The notes: generated by a model from the sequence alone, not told the origin. Positions 41,030-51,261 are shown, counted from the stretch's first letter. The stretch: 64,000 bases of DNA from Sphingobium estronivorans (GCF_008692605.1 NZ_LFCT01000003.1:1-64000); one strand, 5' to 3'. A program made the numbers and translations.

Positions 41030-42784
41030 CTAAAGCACATCCCCTGATGCGTTGAAGGCATCCTCTTCCGTTTCGGGCAGCGGCGGCTGGACCGGCTTGT
41101 CGCAGCCCTCTTCCTTCATATGCGCGCGCAAGGCATCCATGCGGCCCAGGTTCCAGCGTGCCAGCGGCACGCCCAAGGGCCGGAATTCGGCGCGGTCGAA
41201 CAGTTCGACCACATAATTCTGGCAGAGATTATCCACCTGATCGAGCGTCAGCATGCCAAGGTTCATCACCATCGGCTTGCCTGGCACACCATTGCGGCCC
41301 CGCACCAGATCGGTGACATACAGGCCGCCGCGCGGATCGACCAACACCACGTCAGCCTTCGATGCGTCGATCATGCGGTGGCTCGCGGCATAGGGCGCGA
41401 CAAACAGATGCGTACGCCAGACAAGGAAGGCGCTGACCAGCAGGGTGATCCCCACGCCCAGAAACACCGGGCGCATTGCATCCGCCCGGAAACGCGCCCA
41501 CCCCAGCCCGGCGAGCAGGCAGAACGGCCCGATAAAGCCATGGGCATAGCGAAATCCCCAGCCATAACCCTGCGCCAACGCCAGCGCGCAACCGGCAAAG
41601 CAGCCCAGCGCGAGCGGCAAGGCGATTTCCTGCCCCCGGACTGCCCTGCGCCAGCGCATCGCGAACACGCCCAGCGTCGCCAGCGGCACCATCAATATAT
41701 TGTTCCAGGCGGCGAAACGGCTGAGATTGACCAGCGGCTGCCAACGATCGCCCAACCGTTCGAACAGGCTGCCTACCTTGTCCCCCACGCCTGCGGAGGG
41801 TCGCACATCGGTCGGCTGACCCAGCACATGGGTGAGGAAAGCCGGCCAGAGCTTGGCCCAGATGATGACGATGGCCACCAGCACGAGGATATGGAAGATC
41901 GCGACCTTCCACCGCTTGCCGAGCAACATCCACAGGATGAACGGCGCGATGAAGATCGGCGGGAAGTGCCATTGATGCAGGCCGGCCGCCGCCAGCGCGA
42001 CGACCGCCGCACTCAGATGCCCGACCAGCCCGCCGCGCAGCACCAGCGCCAGCCAGACCATGTTGAGCGCGAAATGCCCGGTCATGGCATAGGGCGTCAT
42101 CGCCGTGACCCAGAGCTGCGCCGAGGACAGACCGAGCAGCATGGTGACCCACACCGCGTCGGGCCGGTCGGGGAAAAGATGCAGCGCCACCCGCCACAGC
42201 GCGAACAGCCCGGCGATCAGCAGCGCAGGCCCCGCCAGATTGGGATCGCCCAATTGCCAGAACAGCGCCTGGATCGCGCTGTTCACCGGCAGATAGGCCG
42301 CCGTCCAATAATCCGCCGCGCCGAAGGGCGAGAAGAATTCGGGCATGATCGCCCGGCGATAGGCCTCCCACTCCATCGGGATCGGCCGCGCCAGAAAACC
42401 TTCCCGCATATAGGCGGCGGCGAAGCGCGCCACCTCCTCGTCGCGGGAGATGGAATAGTCCTGGAACAGCCAATAATGGCCCGCCCAGGCGACCAGACCG
42501 AAAAGAACGATCAGCGGCACCATCACCCGCGCGCGGGGCAAGGGCAGGCGCCAGCCCAGCCCTTCCGCAAAGGGCGCGGCCAGCGTCAACAGCAACAGGC
42601 CGCCCAGCAACGCCGGAAAATCCTGATCCAGCAACAGGATGACAGGCAGGCTGATCCCCTGTCTGTAGGTCACATGCCAGAGGAAGGTCCCGCCCAGCCA
42701 CAGCGTCAGCCCGATCGCGCCCGCAAGGAACAGGCGGGTGGCGCTGATACCATGGCTCACTCTCGGGCGGTTGCGAACGTCCAT
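41030..42784 (-). CDS. Polytopic membrane protein, GT-C glycosyltransferase-like
   Basis: A 584-residue protein with about ten or more membrane segments. The first periplasmic loop has an acidic pair in YSISRDEEVARFAAAYM, placed like the catalytic Asp-Glu of GT39/ArnT-type enzymes that use polyprenyl-linked sugars. The C-terminal 150 residues form a soluble domain. It overlaps the FkbM gene by one base (TGATG) and is the last gene of the polysaccharide supercluster. A role in decorating the polymer is inferred; I do not recognise an exact family. Confidence 0.65.
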   Translation of the reverse strand: MDVRNRPRVSHGISATRLFLAGAIGLTLWLGGTFLWHVTYRQGISLPVILLLDQDFPALLGGLLLLTLAAPFAEGLGWRLPLPRARVMVPLIVLFGLVAWAGHYWLFQDYSISRDEEVARFAAAYMREGFLARPIPMEWEAYRRAIMPEFFSPFGAADYWTAAYLPVNSAIQALFWQLGDPNLAGPALLIAGLFALWRVALHLFPDRPDAVWVTMLLGLSSAQLWVTAMTPYAMTGHFALNMVWLALVLRGGLVGHLSAAVVALAAAGLHQWHFPPIFIAPFILWMLLGKRWKVAIFHILVLVAIVIIWAKLWPAFLTHVLGQPTDVRPSAGVGDKVGSLFERLGDRWQPLVNLSRFAAWNNILMVPLATLGVFAMRWRRAVRGQEIALPLALGCFAGCALALAQGYGWGFRYAHGFIGPFCLLAGLGWARFRADAMRPVFLGVGITLLVSAFLVWRTHLFVAPYAASHRMIDASKADVVLVDPRGGLYVTDLVRGRNGVPGKPMVMNLGMLTLDQVDNLCQNYVVELFDRAEFRPLGVPLARWNLGRMDALRAHMKEEGCDKPVQPPLPETEEDAFNASGDVL

Positions 42785-43536
42785 CAGCAATCCTGCGACA
42801 ACAGCGCCTGATTGACGAAAATACCGTCCATTTCGACCAGCAGCGGGAAATGCCCCTTATTATTGGCGAAAAAAGCCGATGGCACGAAGGCGCGCTCGGC
42901 GAGCCAGTCGATCATCGCGCGATAAGCCGTGCCGCCTTCATAGATCGGACGGACACCGAGTTCGGTCTGGACGCCGGCCATGTCGCCTAAGGCCCCGCCC
43001 GCGCCTTCGCAGACGGAAAGGTCATGCCCCTGCGTGTCCATCTTCAGAAACGGCCGGACAAAGCCATGCGCCGCTTTCAGTTCGGGCAGCAACCCGTCAA
43101 GGCGGCGGCATTGCATGTCGACCGTGCGCGTCACCCTGTTGCGCTCGGCAAAGATCGCATCCTGTTGGTCGGATGGTTTCTTCAGGGAACTGAACTGATC
43201 GGCCGCCATGATGTTGAAACTGGCCGTGCCGTCGAAGTCGGACAGCGCCATGTTGAACACATGCCATTTGCCGTCCGACGCAGCCCGGCTCTCCAGTTCC
43301 GCGAAAATCTCGGGATTGGGTTCGAAGGACAGGATCGTGCCCCTGAACGCCGCATCCTTGCGCAGCATCGTCGCATATTGACCGCGATTGGCACCGACGT
43401 CGAACACGCAGTCCACCGCGAAGGCGCTCAAAAACCGGCGAAGCGCCTGAATTTCGGGATATTGATGGACCCGTCCGGCGAGGGCGAGGCGCATCGCCAG
43501 CATCCGGTCGCCCAATTCGCGCACATAACGGCTCAT
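42784..43536 (-). CDS. FkbM-family SAM methyltransferase
   Basis: A 250-residue methyltransferase. The SAM loop is VFDVGANRGQYATML, followed by SFEPNPEIFAEL and FLKMDTQGHDLSVCEGA, all FkbM marks. Such enzymes O-methylate sugars. ATG 43536 overlaps the upstream glycosyltransferase stop (ATGA); the longer open frame upstream is antisense-like and out of step with the operon. It probably methylates a sugar of the exopolysaccharide. Confidence 0.88.
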   Translation of the reverse strand: MSRYVRELGDRMLAMRLALAGRVHQYPEIQALRRFLSAFAVDCVFDVGANRGQYATMLRKDAAFRGTILSFEPNPEIFAELESRAASDGKWHVFNMALSDFDGTASFNIMAADQFSSLKKPSDQQDAIFAERNRVTRTVDMQCRRLDGLLPELKAAHGFVRPFLKMDTQGHDLSVCEGAGGALGDMAGVQTELGVRPIYEGGTAYRAMIDWLAERAFVPSAFFANNKGHFPLLVEMDGIFVNQALLSQDC

Positions 43537-44684
43537 GCGCCGGGCACGCCGCGATAGATCGCGCCATAGATCGCGAGGGTGGCCGATGCCATGTCCTTCC
43601 AATTGCCCATTGAATCTCCATAGCTGCGGGCATGCGCGCCCAAAGCCTGCCTGATGGCCGTGCTTTCTACGAGGGGCAAGAGGGCATGCGCAAGCGCCGC
43701 CGCATTTCCTGCCGGTGCCTTTACGGCAACCTCCGGCGGCAGGCTGACGAACATGCCCGCGTCGGACGTCACCATCGCCTTGCCATGATGCAGCGCCGAT
43801 AGAAAGGCGCCGCTGCTGTCGATATGGCGATAGGGAAAGACCAATATGTCCGCCTTCGCCATATGCGCGTCCAGCCGCTGTTCGGTCAGGAAGCCCAGAT
43901 CGGGGATCAGCCGCTCTCCGAAACCCTCCGCGCGCACGCTGTCGAGCAGCGGCGCTATGTCCATGAAGGGCTTGCCCGCCAGCACCAGTTCGAAACGATG
44001 CCCCGCCCGCCACAGCGACAGACAGGCCTCCACCAGCAAGTCGACGCCCTTATAGGGCCGGATCGTGCCGAAGAAGAGCAGGCGCGGCATGGCGGCATCG
44101 GCTACCTCCGCCAGATCGCCCGGCCCGGCGGCCGCCAGACACATCGGCGGATGGGGCGTGACGTGAATGCGCGCCGGGTCGACGCCCTGACGCTCCAACG
44201 CCGTCCGGGTCGTCTCGCCATGGACGATCAACCCATCGAACAGGTCCAGCAGGGCGCGATAGCCCCTGCCCTGCACACCCGCATCGGCATGATAGGCATC
44301 GGCATTATGAACGGTGTGGACGAGCTTCGTCCGGCCCTTCAGACGCCGCAGCATGATCCGGTCGGCGGGCGCGAGCGGGAGCCATTGCATATGCGCGACA
44401 TCGGCCTTCGCCAGCGCGTCGAGATCGCCCATAGCGCAGCTCAGCCCATATTCGGCGGCCTTGAGCAGACGGAAGGCCCGCCCCTCCCCGATCCGCTGGC
44501 GCAGCGCTTCGCTCCGGCGGAAGAAGCGCGCTTCATAGCGATAGCCCTGCGGGATTATGGCGTCGGTCGCCCGCATCGGACGACCCAAAAGCGTGACATC
44601 CGCGCCTGCCGCCGCCATCGCCGCGCACAGGCTGTCGTCATAGCGCCCGGTGAAGAGCGAGGGATCGCACATCGCCACCTTCAT
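43533..44684 (-). CDS. Glycosyltransferase, GT4-like (GT-B fold)
   Basis: A 383-residue enzyme. The start MKVAMCDPSLFTGRYDDSL is a GT-B N-terminal domain; the donor domain shows RLLFFGTIRPYKGVDLL, FELVLAGKPF and ADILVFPYR. The usual E-x7-E motif is weak: SSGAFLSALHHGKAMV stands in its place. It overlaps both neighbours by four bases. It likely adds one sugar in repeat-unit synthesis on the cytoplasmic side. Confidence 0.83.
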   Translation of the reverse strand: MKVAMCDPSLFTGRYDDSLCAAMAAAGADVTLLGRPMRATDAIIPQGYRYEARFFRRSEALRQRIGEGRAFRLLKAAEYGLSCAMGDLDALAKADVAHMQWLPLAPADRIMLRRLKGRTKLVHTVHNADAYHADAGVQGRGYRALLDLFDGLIVHGETTRTALERQGVDPARIHVTPHPPMCLAAAGPGDLAEVADAAMPRLLFFGTIRPYKGVDLLVEACLSLWRAGHRFELVLAGKPFMDIAPLLDSVRAEGFGERLIPDLGFLTEQRLDAHMAKADILVFPYRHIDSSGAFLSALHHGKAMVTSDAGMFVSLPPEVAVKAPAGNAAALAHALLPLVESTAIRQALGAHARSYGDSMGNWKDMASATLAIYGAIYRGVPGA

Positions 44685-46000
44685 GCGCGCCTGCCCATCA
44701 ACTGGCGCAGGGACAGGCCGTGGATGCCGGCGGCCACGAACAGGGTCAGCGTGTAGAGGAGGATGAACATCAGGTCGAACCGATCCGGCGCGAACATCCG
44801 CGCGAGAGGGACGCTCAACAGCGAGCCGGTGAGAAAGGGCAGCGACCGCCCCAGCAACAGCGTGAACCGGCCAAGCGCGCCCTGCACATAGACAGACACG
44901 CATATCACGGCCAGCGCCAGCAGGGCGCCGTCGATCAGCCACAAGTCGACGCGATCGATCGCCGCACGTCCGTCGAACAGCTTGGCAAACAGCCATTCGC
45001 CCAGCAGCAGCAAGGCGCCCGACGTCCCCAGCGCGAAGAACAGCGCCACGCCCAGCGCCCGCCCCATCAACTGGCGCAGGCGCGCTCTGTCGCCTGCATG
45101 AAAGGCCCGTGTGATGCGGGGCAGCGCCGCCTCCACCATCGCCCGCACCAGCATCGAGAGCGAGCGCGACATCTTGAAGAAGAAGTCGAAGATCAGCATC
45201 GGCCGCGCATCATGGGTGGCTGCGGCTATGGTGAAATAGGGCGCGTTATAGGCCAGGATTTCCGAGATGGTGAACGCCGCCGACGCACCGATGTCGCGCA
45301 GATAATGGGTGCGCACATGCCCGCCGCCGACGCGGAAGGACAACCAGTGCGCCGCCCGCATGCCCAACCGCCGGTGCACCAGAAAAATGGCATAGCCGAT
45401 CACGGCGACGCTGACGCAAAGCTGCAAGGCGACGGACATGCGCGGATCAAGCCCTTGCAGGATGAACAGCAGCAGCGCGATGGTCATCACCCGGCGCAGG
45501 CAGTCGAGCGCTTCCCAAAGGAAATTGCCGTCCACCGCTGCCAACGCCCTTTTGGCGAGCAAGGCGGGCAGGTTGAGGCAGGCCGACAGGAAGAACAGCA
45601 GGAACAGCAACGGCATGCCCGTATGCAGCCCGCCCAGCGCCAGCGCGATCAGCAATATCGCGAAGCCGCCGACGATCAGCAGGCCGAGGAACAGGAACAG
45701 CACGCCCATTTCCTCCAGCCGGAAGCCCCCCGTCTCGTCCTTCCCCAGACCCAGCCAATGCCGCCGCAGCCGCGCATAGATGATGCTGGTGAGGCCGAAC
45801 TCGGCGGAGATGGTGAAGTTACCGAACGCCACCAGCAGCAGGAAGGACTGAAACTCCCGCAATGGCAGCGCCCGCACGAAAACATAGGTGACGGCAAAGC
45901 CCCAGATCAGCGTCAGCCCGACATTGGCGAGCTTGATAAGGGCAAGGATGCGGGCCGAAGCCTCCATCCGGGCGAGCGCCCTGCCGAGCGGTTCGCTCAC
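44681..46000 (-). CDS. Polysaccharide flippase (Wzx/MATE-like)
   Basis: A 439-residue protein with about twelve membrane segments spread over its full length and few charged loops, the design of O-antigen/polysaccharide translocases. IGASAAFTISEILAYNAPYF and VRAMVEAALPRITRAF resemble this superfamily. It would flip the lipid-linked repeat unit across the inner membrane. It overlaps the methyltransferase before it and the glycosyltransferase after it by four bases each. Confidence 0.82.
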   Translation of the reverse strand: MSEPLGRALARMEASARILALIKLANVGLTLIWGFAVTYVFVRALPLREFQSFLLLVAFGNFTISAEFGLTSIIYARLRRHWLGLGKDETGGFRLEEMGVLFLFLGLLIVGGFAILLIALALGGLHTGMPLLFLLFFLSACLNLPALLAKRALAAVDGNFLWEALDCLRRVMTIALLLFILQGLDPRMSVALQLCVSVAVIGYAIFLVHRRLGMRAAHWLSFRVGGGHVRTHYLRDIGASAAFTISEILAYNAPYFTIAAATHDARPMLIFDFFFKMSRSLSMLVRAMVEAALPRITRAFHAGDRARLRQLMGRALGVALFFALGTSGALLLLGEWLFAKLFDGRAAIDRVDLWLIDGALLALAVICVSVYVQGALGRFTLLLGRSLPFLTGSLLSVPLARMFAPDRFDLMFILLYTLTLFVAAGIHGLSLRQLMGRRA

Positions 46001-46749
46001 CGGGGCAAGGTTCCGGCGGGCTTGCGGGCGCGGAACAGCCGGTCGTCCAACGCATAATGGTGCCGCGTGTCGGCGTCGATGCCACTCGCGTCAATCTCTT
46101 CCAGTTCGAAACCCGCCGCGCGGATGCGGTCCGCGAAATCCAGGCCATATTGGCGGACATGGTCCCACTGGCCGAAGCGGCGTTCGCGTTCGCGCGGGGG
46201 AATATCGAAGCTGCCGTCCTCGGTCGGCTTGTCCCATAACGGGACGATCAGCCAGGCTTCGCCGCCCGGCTTCAGAGCGCGGTGGATGTTCCGCAACACG
46301 GCATGATCGTCCGGCACATGCTCCATCACATGGCTGGCGTAGAACAGGTCGTAACGCTCGCTATCATTAAGCGCCATCAGGTCGACGCGCCGCATATTGG
46401 GCACTTGATAGCGACCCGGGTCGAGATCGGCGGGCGTATAATCGGCGGCGGCGGCAAAGCGGCGCACGAGGCTGGCTTCATTGGGCGCCATGTGCAGCAC
46501 CGCGCCATCCACCGGGACGGTCAGCACATTGCCCGCGATCAGATGGTTCATCAGCCGCTCGCGCGGGGACGCGCCGCAGTTCGGACACCCCCATTCGCCA
46601 TTGTCGCCATAGCGGAAGAAACCCACCACCGCCTGCCCGCAGGCCGGGCAGCCCCGGTTCGCCCGCGCGCCCAGCGCCTTGCGCACGGCCAGGAGGGTTC
46701 GGGTCAGATGCTTGCCGGCGACTTTCGCCACCCGCTGGAAAGTAATCAC
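45997..46749 (-). CDS. Class I SAM methyltransferase with N-terminal zinc ribbon
   Basis: A 250-residue protein. The start is GTG 46749, with GGAG 7 bases upstream; the frame is open to a TTG at 46785 that lacks support. Cys34-x2-Cys37 and Cys55-x2-Cys58 (GCPACG, GCPNCG) form a zinc ribbon. The methyltransferase part has YDLFYASHVMEHVPDD and LRNIHRALKPGGEAWLIVP, typical of type 11 enzymes. It probably modifies a sugar of the polymer; the role of the zinc ribbon is unknown. Confidence 0.83.
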   Translation of the reverse strand: MITFQRVAKVAGKHLTRTLLAVRKALGARANRGCPACGQAVVGFFRYGDNGEWGCPNCGASPRERLMNHLIAGNVLTVPVDGAVLHMAPNEASLVRRFAAAADYTPADLDPGRYQVPNMRRVDLMALNDSERYDLFYASHVMEHVPDDHAVLRNIHRALKPGGEAWLIVPLWDKPTEDGSFDIPPRERERRFGQWDHVRQYGLDFADRIRAAGFELEEIDASGIDADTRHHYALDDRLFRARKPAGTLPR

Positions 46750-46811
46750 GCCTTGGCTCCGCTCAACATTGGGTCGCCTATACAATATGCCGCCGCTTTG
46801 GCGAGAGGAGA

Positions 46812-47945
46812 TCAGCGCGACTTGGCAGGATTCCAGATGGTCACGGTGCGCCCGGTCATCGCCTTGAACACGCCCTGAAGGGTCGCGAAATAGGCGATCA
46901 CGATGTCCACGACCGCCGCGAACGGCCCGCCCCTAGACCGCAACCCGCGCCAGAGGATGAACACGCCGGTCAGTCCGCAGATCATGTACAGCGTCGGCGA
47001 AATCCGCATTGCCAACGTACCGGCCGCGAGGATGCCGGTCAGGATGAAGATGCCCCCGAACCAGCGCACGATCTTGCGCGAGCCATATTTGAAGCGGTCC
47101 AACGCGCCCATGCGCCGCAATTGCGGCCGCAAATGGCTGTGCGTATGCCAGGCGCGGGCGGCGATCCGCACCTTGCGCCGATATTCGTCGCCCCGCGCCG
47201 CCACCAGTCGCTCGCGAGCGATGACGTCCCTGGCCTTGACCAACCGCTTGCCCGCAAAGACCACCGCCATGGAGACGGTCAGATCATCCAGCACGCTGTC
47301 GGGAAATTCGGGATAGAGCGCCCGCCGGATCGAGAAGATGGATCCGTCCGCCCCCAGCACATTGCCGGTCCGCGATTCCTCGTCCTTCAGCCTTTCCTCG
47401 ATCCGCCAATAGAGCGAACCGACCGAGGCCGTGGCGCTTTCGCCATCGCCCATATAATGCAGCGATCCCAGCACCCCGCCAATGTCCGGGTCGGCATAGC
47501 GGGCCAGCAGATTATCGATGGCATCGCCGTCCAGCATCACATTGGCGTCGGTGAAGATCAGCACATCGCCCTGCGCGCGCGCCGCCAGCAGCTTCATCCC
47601 ATGCGCCTTGCCGCTGCGCCCGGGTCCTCGCAGCAGCGTCACCAGATCGCCCCGCGCTTCGATCAACGCCGCCGTTTCATCCGAAGAACCATCGTCGAAT
47701 GCCAATATTTCAAGGGCCGGATAGCGCGCCTTGAGCATCGCCAGATTGGCGAGCTTCTCCGGCATCGCCGCCGCCTCATTATAGGCGCAGAACAGCAGCG
47801 ACGCGGACGGCACCGGCCCCGCCACGGTATGCTCGGGCCGGTTCGGCAGCAGGCGCAGGATCAGCGGATAGAAGAGAAACGGCCACGCCACCGCCATCAG
47901 CGACAGCAGCAGCACAAGCGCCGCGACAAGATCCACCGCGTCCAT
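46812..47945 (-). CDS. Family 2 glycosyltransferase, membrane-bound
   Basis: A 377-residue processive-type GT2. A membrane segment lies at residues 5-32. The GT-A domain shows SASLLFCAYNEAAAMPEKL, LAFDDGSSDETAAL, FTDANVMLDGDAI (the DxD-like site) and then EERLKDEESRTGNVLGADGS. Two or three membrane helices close the protein (about 285-365). ATG 47945 overlaps the upstream stop (TGATG). It extends the lipid-linked glycan in the cytoplasm. Confidence 0.9.
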   Translation of the reverse strand: MDAVDLVAALVLLLSLMAVAWPFLFYPLILRLLPNRPEHTVAGPVPSASLLFCAYNEAAAMPEKLANLAMLKARYPALEILAFDDGSSDETAALIEARGDLVTLLRGPGRSGKAHGMKLLAARAQGDVLIFTDANVMLDGDAIDNLLARYADPDIGGVLGSLHYMGDGESATASVGSLYWRIEERLKDEESRTGNVLGADGSIFSIRRALYPEFPDSVLDDLTVSMAVVFAGKRLVKARDVIARERLVAARGDEYRRKVRIAARAWHTHSHLRPQLRRMGALDRFKYGSRKIVRWFGGIFILTGILAAGTLAMRISPTLYMICGLTGVFILWRGLRSRGGPFAAVVDIVIAYFATLQGVFKAMTGRTVTIWNPAKSR

Positions 47946-49294
47946 CAATAAGCCTTATGGTGCACCAGCACGCCGATAGTCGCGACGATGATGCGCAGGT
48001 CGCGCCAGATCGACCATTTGGTCACATATTCCAGATCCGACTGGAGCCGGTCGATCAGGTCCTGATGATGGTCGGTCGATCCGCGATGCCCGCGCACCTG
48101 GGCCAGGCCGGTCATGCCCGGCTTGATGCAATGCCGCTCCCAATAGCGCTCATCCACCTCCCAATAAAGGCTGTCCCCGGCCTTGGCGGCAGCGGCATGG
48201 GGGCGCGGACCGACGACGCTCATGTCGCCACGCAGAACGTTGAAAAGCTGCGGCAATTCATCGATGCTTGTCTTGCGCAGGAGGCGGCCGACCGCCGTCA
48301 CGCGATCGTCGTCGCGGGCGGTCAGCTTGTCCGCCTTGCGGTCGCTCGCCTCGACCCGCATCGACCGGAATTTGTAGATGCTGAACGGGCGGGCGTCGCG
48401 ACCGATGCGCGGCTGGCGGAAGATGATCGGGCCAGGGCTGGTCAGCTTCACCGCCAACGCGGCCGCGATCAGCACCGGCGACAGGGCGATGGTCGCCGCC
48501 GTCGCCACGACAATGTCGAAGAGGCGCTTGATCAGCCTGTCGCGGAACTGGAAAGGGCCGCCCGCCACGATGATGGTCGGCTGACCATCAAATTCATCCA
48601 CCCGTGCGGGCGCGAAACGCAGCAGTTCCGGCACGACGATCTCCCCCCGCGCGGAAAGCGATTTCAACGCCACCGACCAGTCATCCATCCGTTCCATCGG
48701 GCAGGCGACGATCACCCGCTCCGCCATGCCCACGGCAGCGGCAAGGCGCGCGGCCATGTCGGCATCATGGCCTCCAGGGCGCAGACCGGCAGCAGCAGCC
48801 TCGATCACTTCCATGTGCGGGCCGGTGTCGATGGCCACGCCGTCCATGATCACGACGGTCAGATGCGGCACCTCGCCCAGCAGCCGCGCGCCGAGGCGGC
48901 CGATGGCCAGCCGCACCATCGCCACGCTGGCCGCCGAAAAACCAAGGCCGACGATGAAGGTCAGACGCGAAAGCTGCTCGGCGATCTTGCCGAGATAGAC
49001 GATCAGCAGCATCAGCATCGCCGCCTGTGCCAGAGCGAGCAGCCCCCGGAAAATGCCGCGCCGCAGATTTTCCAGCATATGGATGCCATAGGCGCCGCCC
49101 TGCACGCCCAGCAGCACGTAAATCGGCGCGATCATCGCGAACATGACCAGGCCGTGCGGCTTGCCCGGCTCCCCCGAAAAGGCGCCCAGCACCAGCAGGT
49201 TGGCAAGCAGAAAGGACAGGAAAAGCCCCGCCATGTCCCCCAGCAGACACAGCAGGTACAGGCGTACCCGCACGATTTCCTTGGAGACTGTCAC
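47945..49294 (-). CDS. Undecaprenyl-phosphate sugar phosphotransferase (initiating enzyme)
   Basis: A 449-residue polyprenyl glycosylphosphotransferase. Four N-terminal membrane segments (residues 10-110) are followed by a CoA-binding-like middle part and the C-terminal bacterial sugar transferase domain: [48 protein letters not shown] and [15 protein letters not shown]. It starts the repeat unit by moving a sugar phosphate to undecaprenyl phosphate. GTG 49294 is the first start; GTG 49273, just after AAGGA, is a real alternative. Confidence 0.92.
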   Translation of the reverse strand: MTVSKEIVRVRLYLLCLLGDMAGLFLSFLLANLLVLGAFSGEPGKPHGLVMFAMIAPIYVLLGVQGGAYGIHMLENLRRGIFRGLLALAQAAMLMLLIVYLGKIAEQLSRLTFIVGLGFSAASVAMVRLAIGRLGARLLGEVPHLTVVIMDGVAIDTGPHMEVIEAAAAGLRPGGHDADMAARLAAAVGMAERVIVACPMERMDDWSVALKSLSARGEIVVPELLRFAPARVDEFDGQPTIIVAGGPFQFRDRLIKRLFDIVVATAATIALSPVLIAAALAVKLTSPGPIIFRQPRIGRDARPFSIYKFRSMRVEASDRKADKLTARDDDRVTAVGRLLRKTSIDELPQLFNVLRGDMSVVGPRPHAAAAKAGDSLYWEVDERYWERHCIKPGMTGLAQVRGHRGSTDHHQDLIDRLQSDLEYVTKWSIWRDLRIIVATIGVLVHHKAY

Positions 49295-49357
49295 CTTTGA
49301 CCCTGTTTACCTTAGCGTGTCCGCTCCGTTGGCACTGCTGGAGGCGGCTTTCAAGAG

Positions 49358-51253
49358 TTAGAGCGCAAAGAGCCGTGCCAAAGCCTTATCCAGCATCAGC
49401 AATTGCCACAGCAGCCGCCCGTGATCGGCCAGTCCGGTCTTATGATCCGCCGCGACCTTGCTCAGCATCTTCGCATCGAACCAGCCGGTCTTCGCCAGCG
49501 CCGATCCGCCCGCAATGGCGCTCGCCTCGCCCGCCAGAGGCCCCCGGAACCAAGCGCTGATGGGCGTCACGAAACCCATTTTCTGCCGGTAGAGAATATC
49601 CTGCGGCAGATAAGGCTCCATCGCCTTCTTCATGAGATATTTGCCGCTGTTGCCGCGAATACGCTGGGCAACCGGCAGGCGCGCGGCGAACTCGACGAGC
49701 CGGTGGTCGAGCAGCGGCTCGCGTGCTTCCAGACTGACAGCCATGCTCATCCGGTCGGTCTTGGTCAGGATATCGCCGGGCAACCAGATGCGGATGTCGG
49801 CATATTGCGCCCGGTCCAGCGGATCGCGGGCGGACGCCTGCGCCATCGCCTTGATATAGCGATCCTCCGCCCGATAGGCGCCGAGCCGCGTTTTCATGTC
49901 CTGACTGAACAGCTTCTGCCGCAAGGCATGGGGTGTCACGCCGACCGAAGCGGCATAGGCTTCTCCGCCCTCCCCCGCCAGCTCGAGGAAAGTCGACTTG
50001 GCCCGCAGCGGGCGCGGCGCCCAGTCGGCCTTGGGATAATAGCGCCCCAGCGTCCCGAACAGGGGCTGCCGCACCGAAGCCGGAATCAGGCCGCGCAGCC
50101 TTTCGCCCTGCATGTGGAAACGATGGCGGCGATAGCCGGCAAAGGCCTCATCCGCGCCATCGCCCGACAGCGCCACCCTCACCTGCTCCCGCGCCAGTTG
50201 GCACACCCGATAGGTGGGCAGCGCCGAGGCGTCGGCAAAAGGCTCGTCGAAATGCAGCGCCAGCGTGTCGATCAGCCCATAATCGTCCGGCGACACGATC
50301 CGCGTACGATGATCGGTGGCAAAGCGCCGCGCGATCCGGTCGGCATAGGCGGTTTCGTCCAGTTCCTTGACGTCGAAGCCGATGGTGCAGGTCTTAACCG
50401 CCTGTTTCGATGTCTCGGCCATCAGCGCCACGACGCTGCTGCTGTCCACGCCGCCTGACAGGAAAGCGCCCAGCGGCACATCCGCCACCATCCGCGAGCG
50501 CACCGCCTGCCGCATCAGCGCGACCAGTTCCTCCTCGAGCGCTTCGGGTTTCGCCTTGCTGCGGTCGGCAAAGCTGATGTCCCAATAGCGCTGCGGCTGG
50601 GGCAAGGGCCGCCCGCGCACGATGCGCAGCGTCTCCCCCGCACCCAGCTTGCGCACGCCCGCCACCATGCAGGCGTCGTCGGGCACATAGCCAAGGCTAA
50701 GATAATCCTCGACCGCCGACAGGTCCGGTGCCCGGCGCAGCAAGGGATGGGCGAGCAGGCTCTTCAGTTCCGACCCGAAGATCAGGCTGCCGTCCGACAG
50801 CAGCGCATAGTGCAGCGGCTTTACCCCCAGCCGATCGCGCACCAGCCAGAGCGCCTGCGCCCGCGCATCGAACAGGGCAAAGGCGAACATGCCGTTGAAC
50901 TTCTCGACGCAGGCCTCGCCCCATTGGCGATAGCCGTGGAGGATGACTTCGGTGTCGCTGTGCGTGCGGAAGACATGGCCCTTGGCCTCCAGCTCCGCGC
51001 GCACTTCCAGGAAATTGTAGATCTCGCCGTTGAAGACCACCGCCAGGCTGTCATCCTCGGTCAGCATCGGCTGCGCGCCGCTGCCGATATCGATGATCGA
51101 CAGGCGCAGATGCCCCAGCCCCACACCGGGCGCGGTCCAGATGCCGCTGTCATCCGGCCCGCGCCACGGCATGGCGTCCAGCATCAGGCCGACCCGCGCC
51201 GGATCGACCGGCTTGGCCGTTTCAAGATGGAAAATGCCCGCTATTCCGCACAT
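49358..51253 (-). CDS. XrtA/PEP-CTERM system amidotransferase (asparagine synthase-like)
   Basis: A 631-residue AsnB-type enzyme. Cys2 after the start Met is the glutaminase nucleophile (MCGIAGIFHLETAKP). The synthetase domain has the ATP pyrophosphatase loop SGGVDSSSV and GDGADEAFAGY. It matches the exosortase A-associated amidotransferase (TIGR03108 type), found in XrtA loci rather than in general asparagine synthesis. It probably amidates a polymer sugar acid. It lies just after xrtA. Confidence 0.9.
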   Translation of the reverse strand: MCGIAGIFHLETAKPVDPARVGLMLDAMPWRGPDDSGIWTAPGVGLGHLRLSIIDIGSGAQPMLTEDDSLAVVFNGEIYNFLEVRAELEAKGHVFRTHSDTEVILHGYRQWGEACVEKFNGMFAFALFDARAQALWLVRDRLGVKPLHYALLSDGSLIFGSELKSLLAHPLLRRAPDLSAVEDYLSLGYVPDDACMVAGVRKLGAGETLRIVRGRPLPQPQRYWDISFADRSKAKPEALEEELVALMRQAVRSRMVADVPLGAFLSGGVDSSSVVALMAETSKQAVKTCTIGFDVKELDETAYADRIARRFATDHRTRIVSPDDYGLIDTLALHFDEPFADASALPTYRVCQLAREQVRVALSGDGADEAFAGYRRHRFHMQGERLRGLIPASVRQPLFGTLGRYYPKADWAPRPLRAKSTFLELAGEGGEAYAASVGVTPHALRQKLFSQDMKTRLGAYRAEDRYIKAMAQASARDPLDRAQYADIRIWLPGDILTKTDRMSMAVSLEAREPLLDHRLVEFAARLPVAQRIRGNSGKYLMKKAMEPYLPQDILYRQKMGFVTPISAWFRGPLAGEASAIAGGSALAKTGWFDAKMLSKVAADHKTGLADHGRLLWQLLMLDKALARLFAL

Positions 51254-51261
51254 GCGAACAG

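Noticed and set aside
43537..44013. N-terminal extension of the FkbM methyltransferase
   Set aside because: It is an out-of-frame shadow of the upstream glycosyltransferase. ATG 43536 fits the ATGA overlap used throughout the cluster.
43533..44684. Possible loss of function in the GT4-like enzyme because the E-x7-E motif is missing
   Set aside because: Many GT-B families lack this exact motif. The rest of the donor domain is intact and translation is coupled on both sides, so I kept it as a functional gene.
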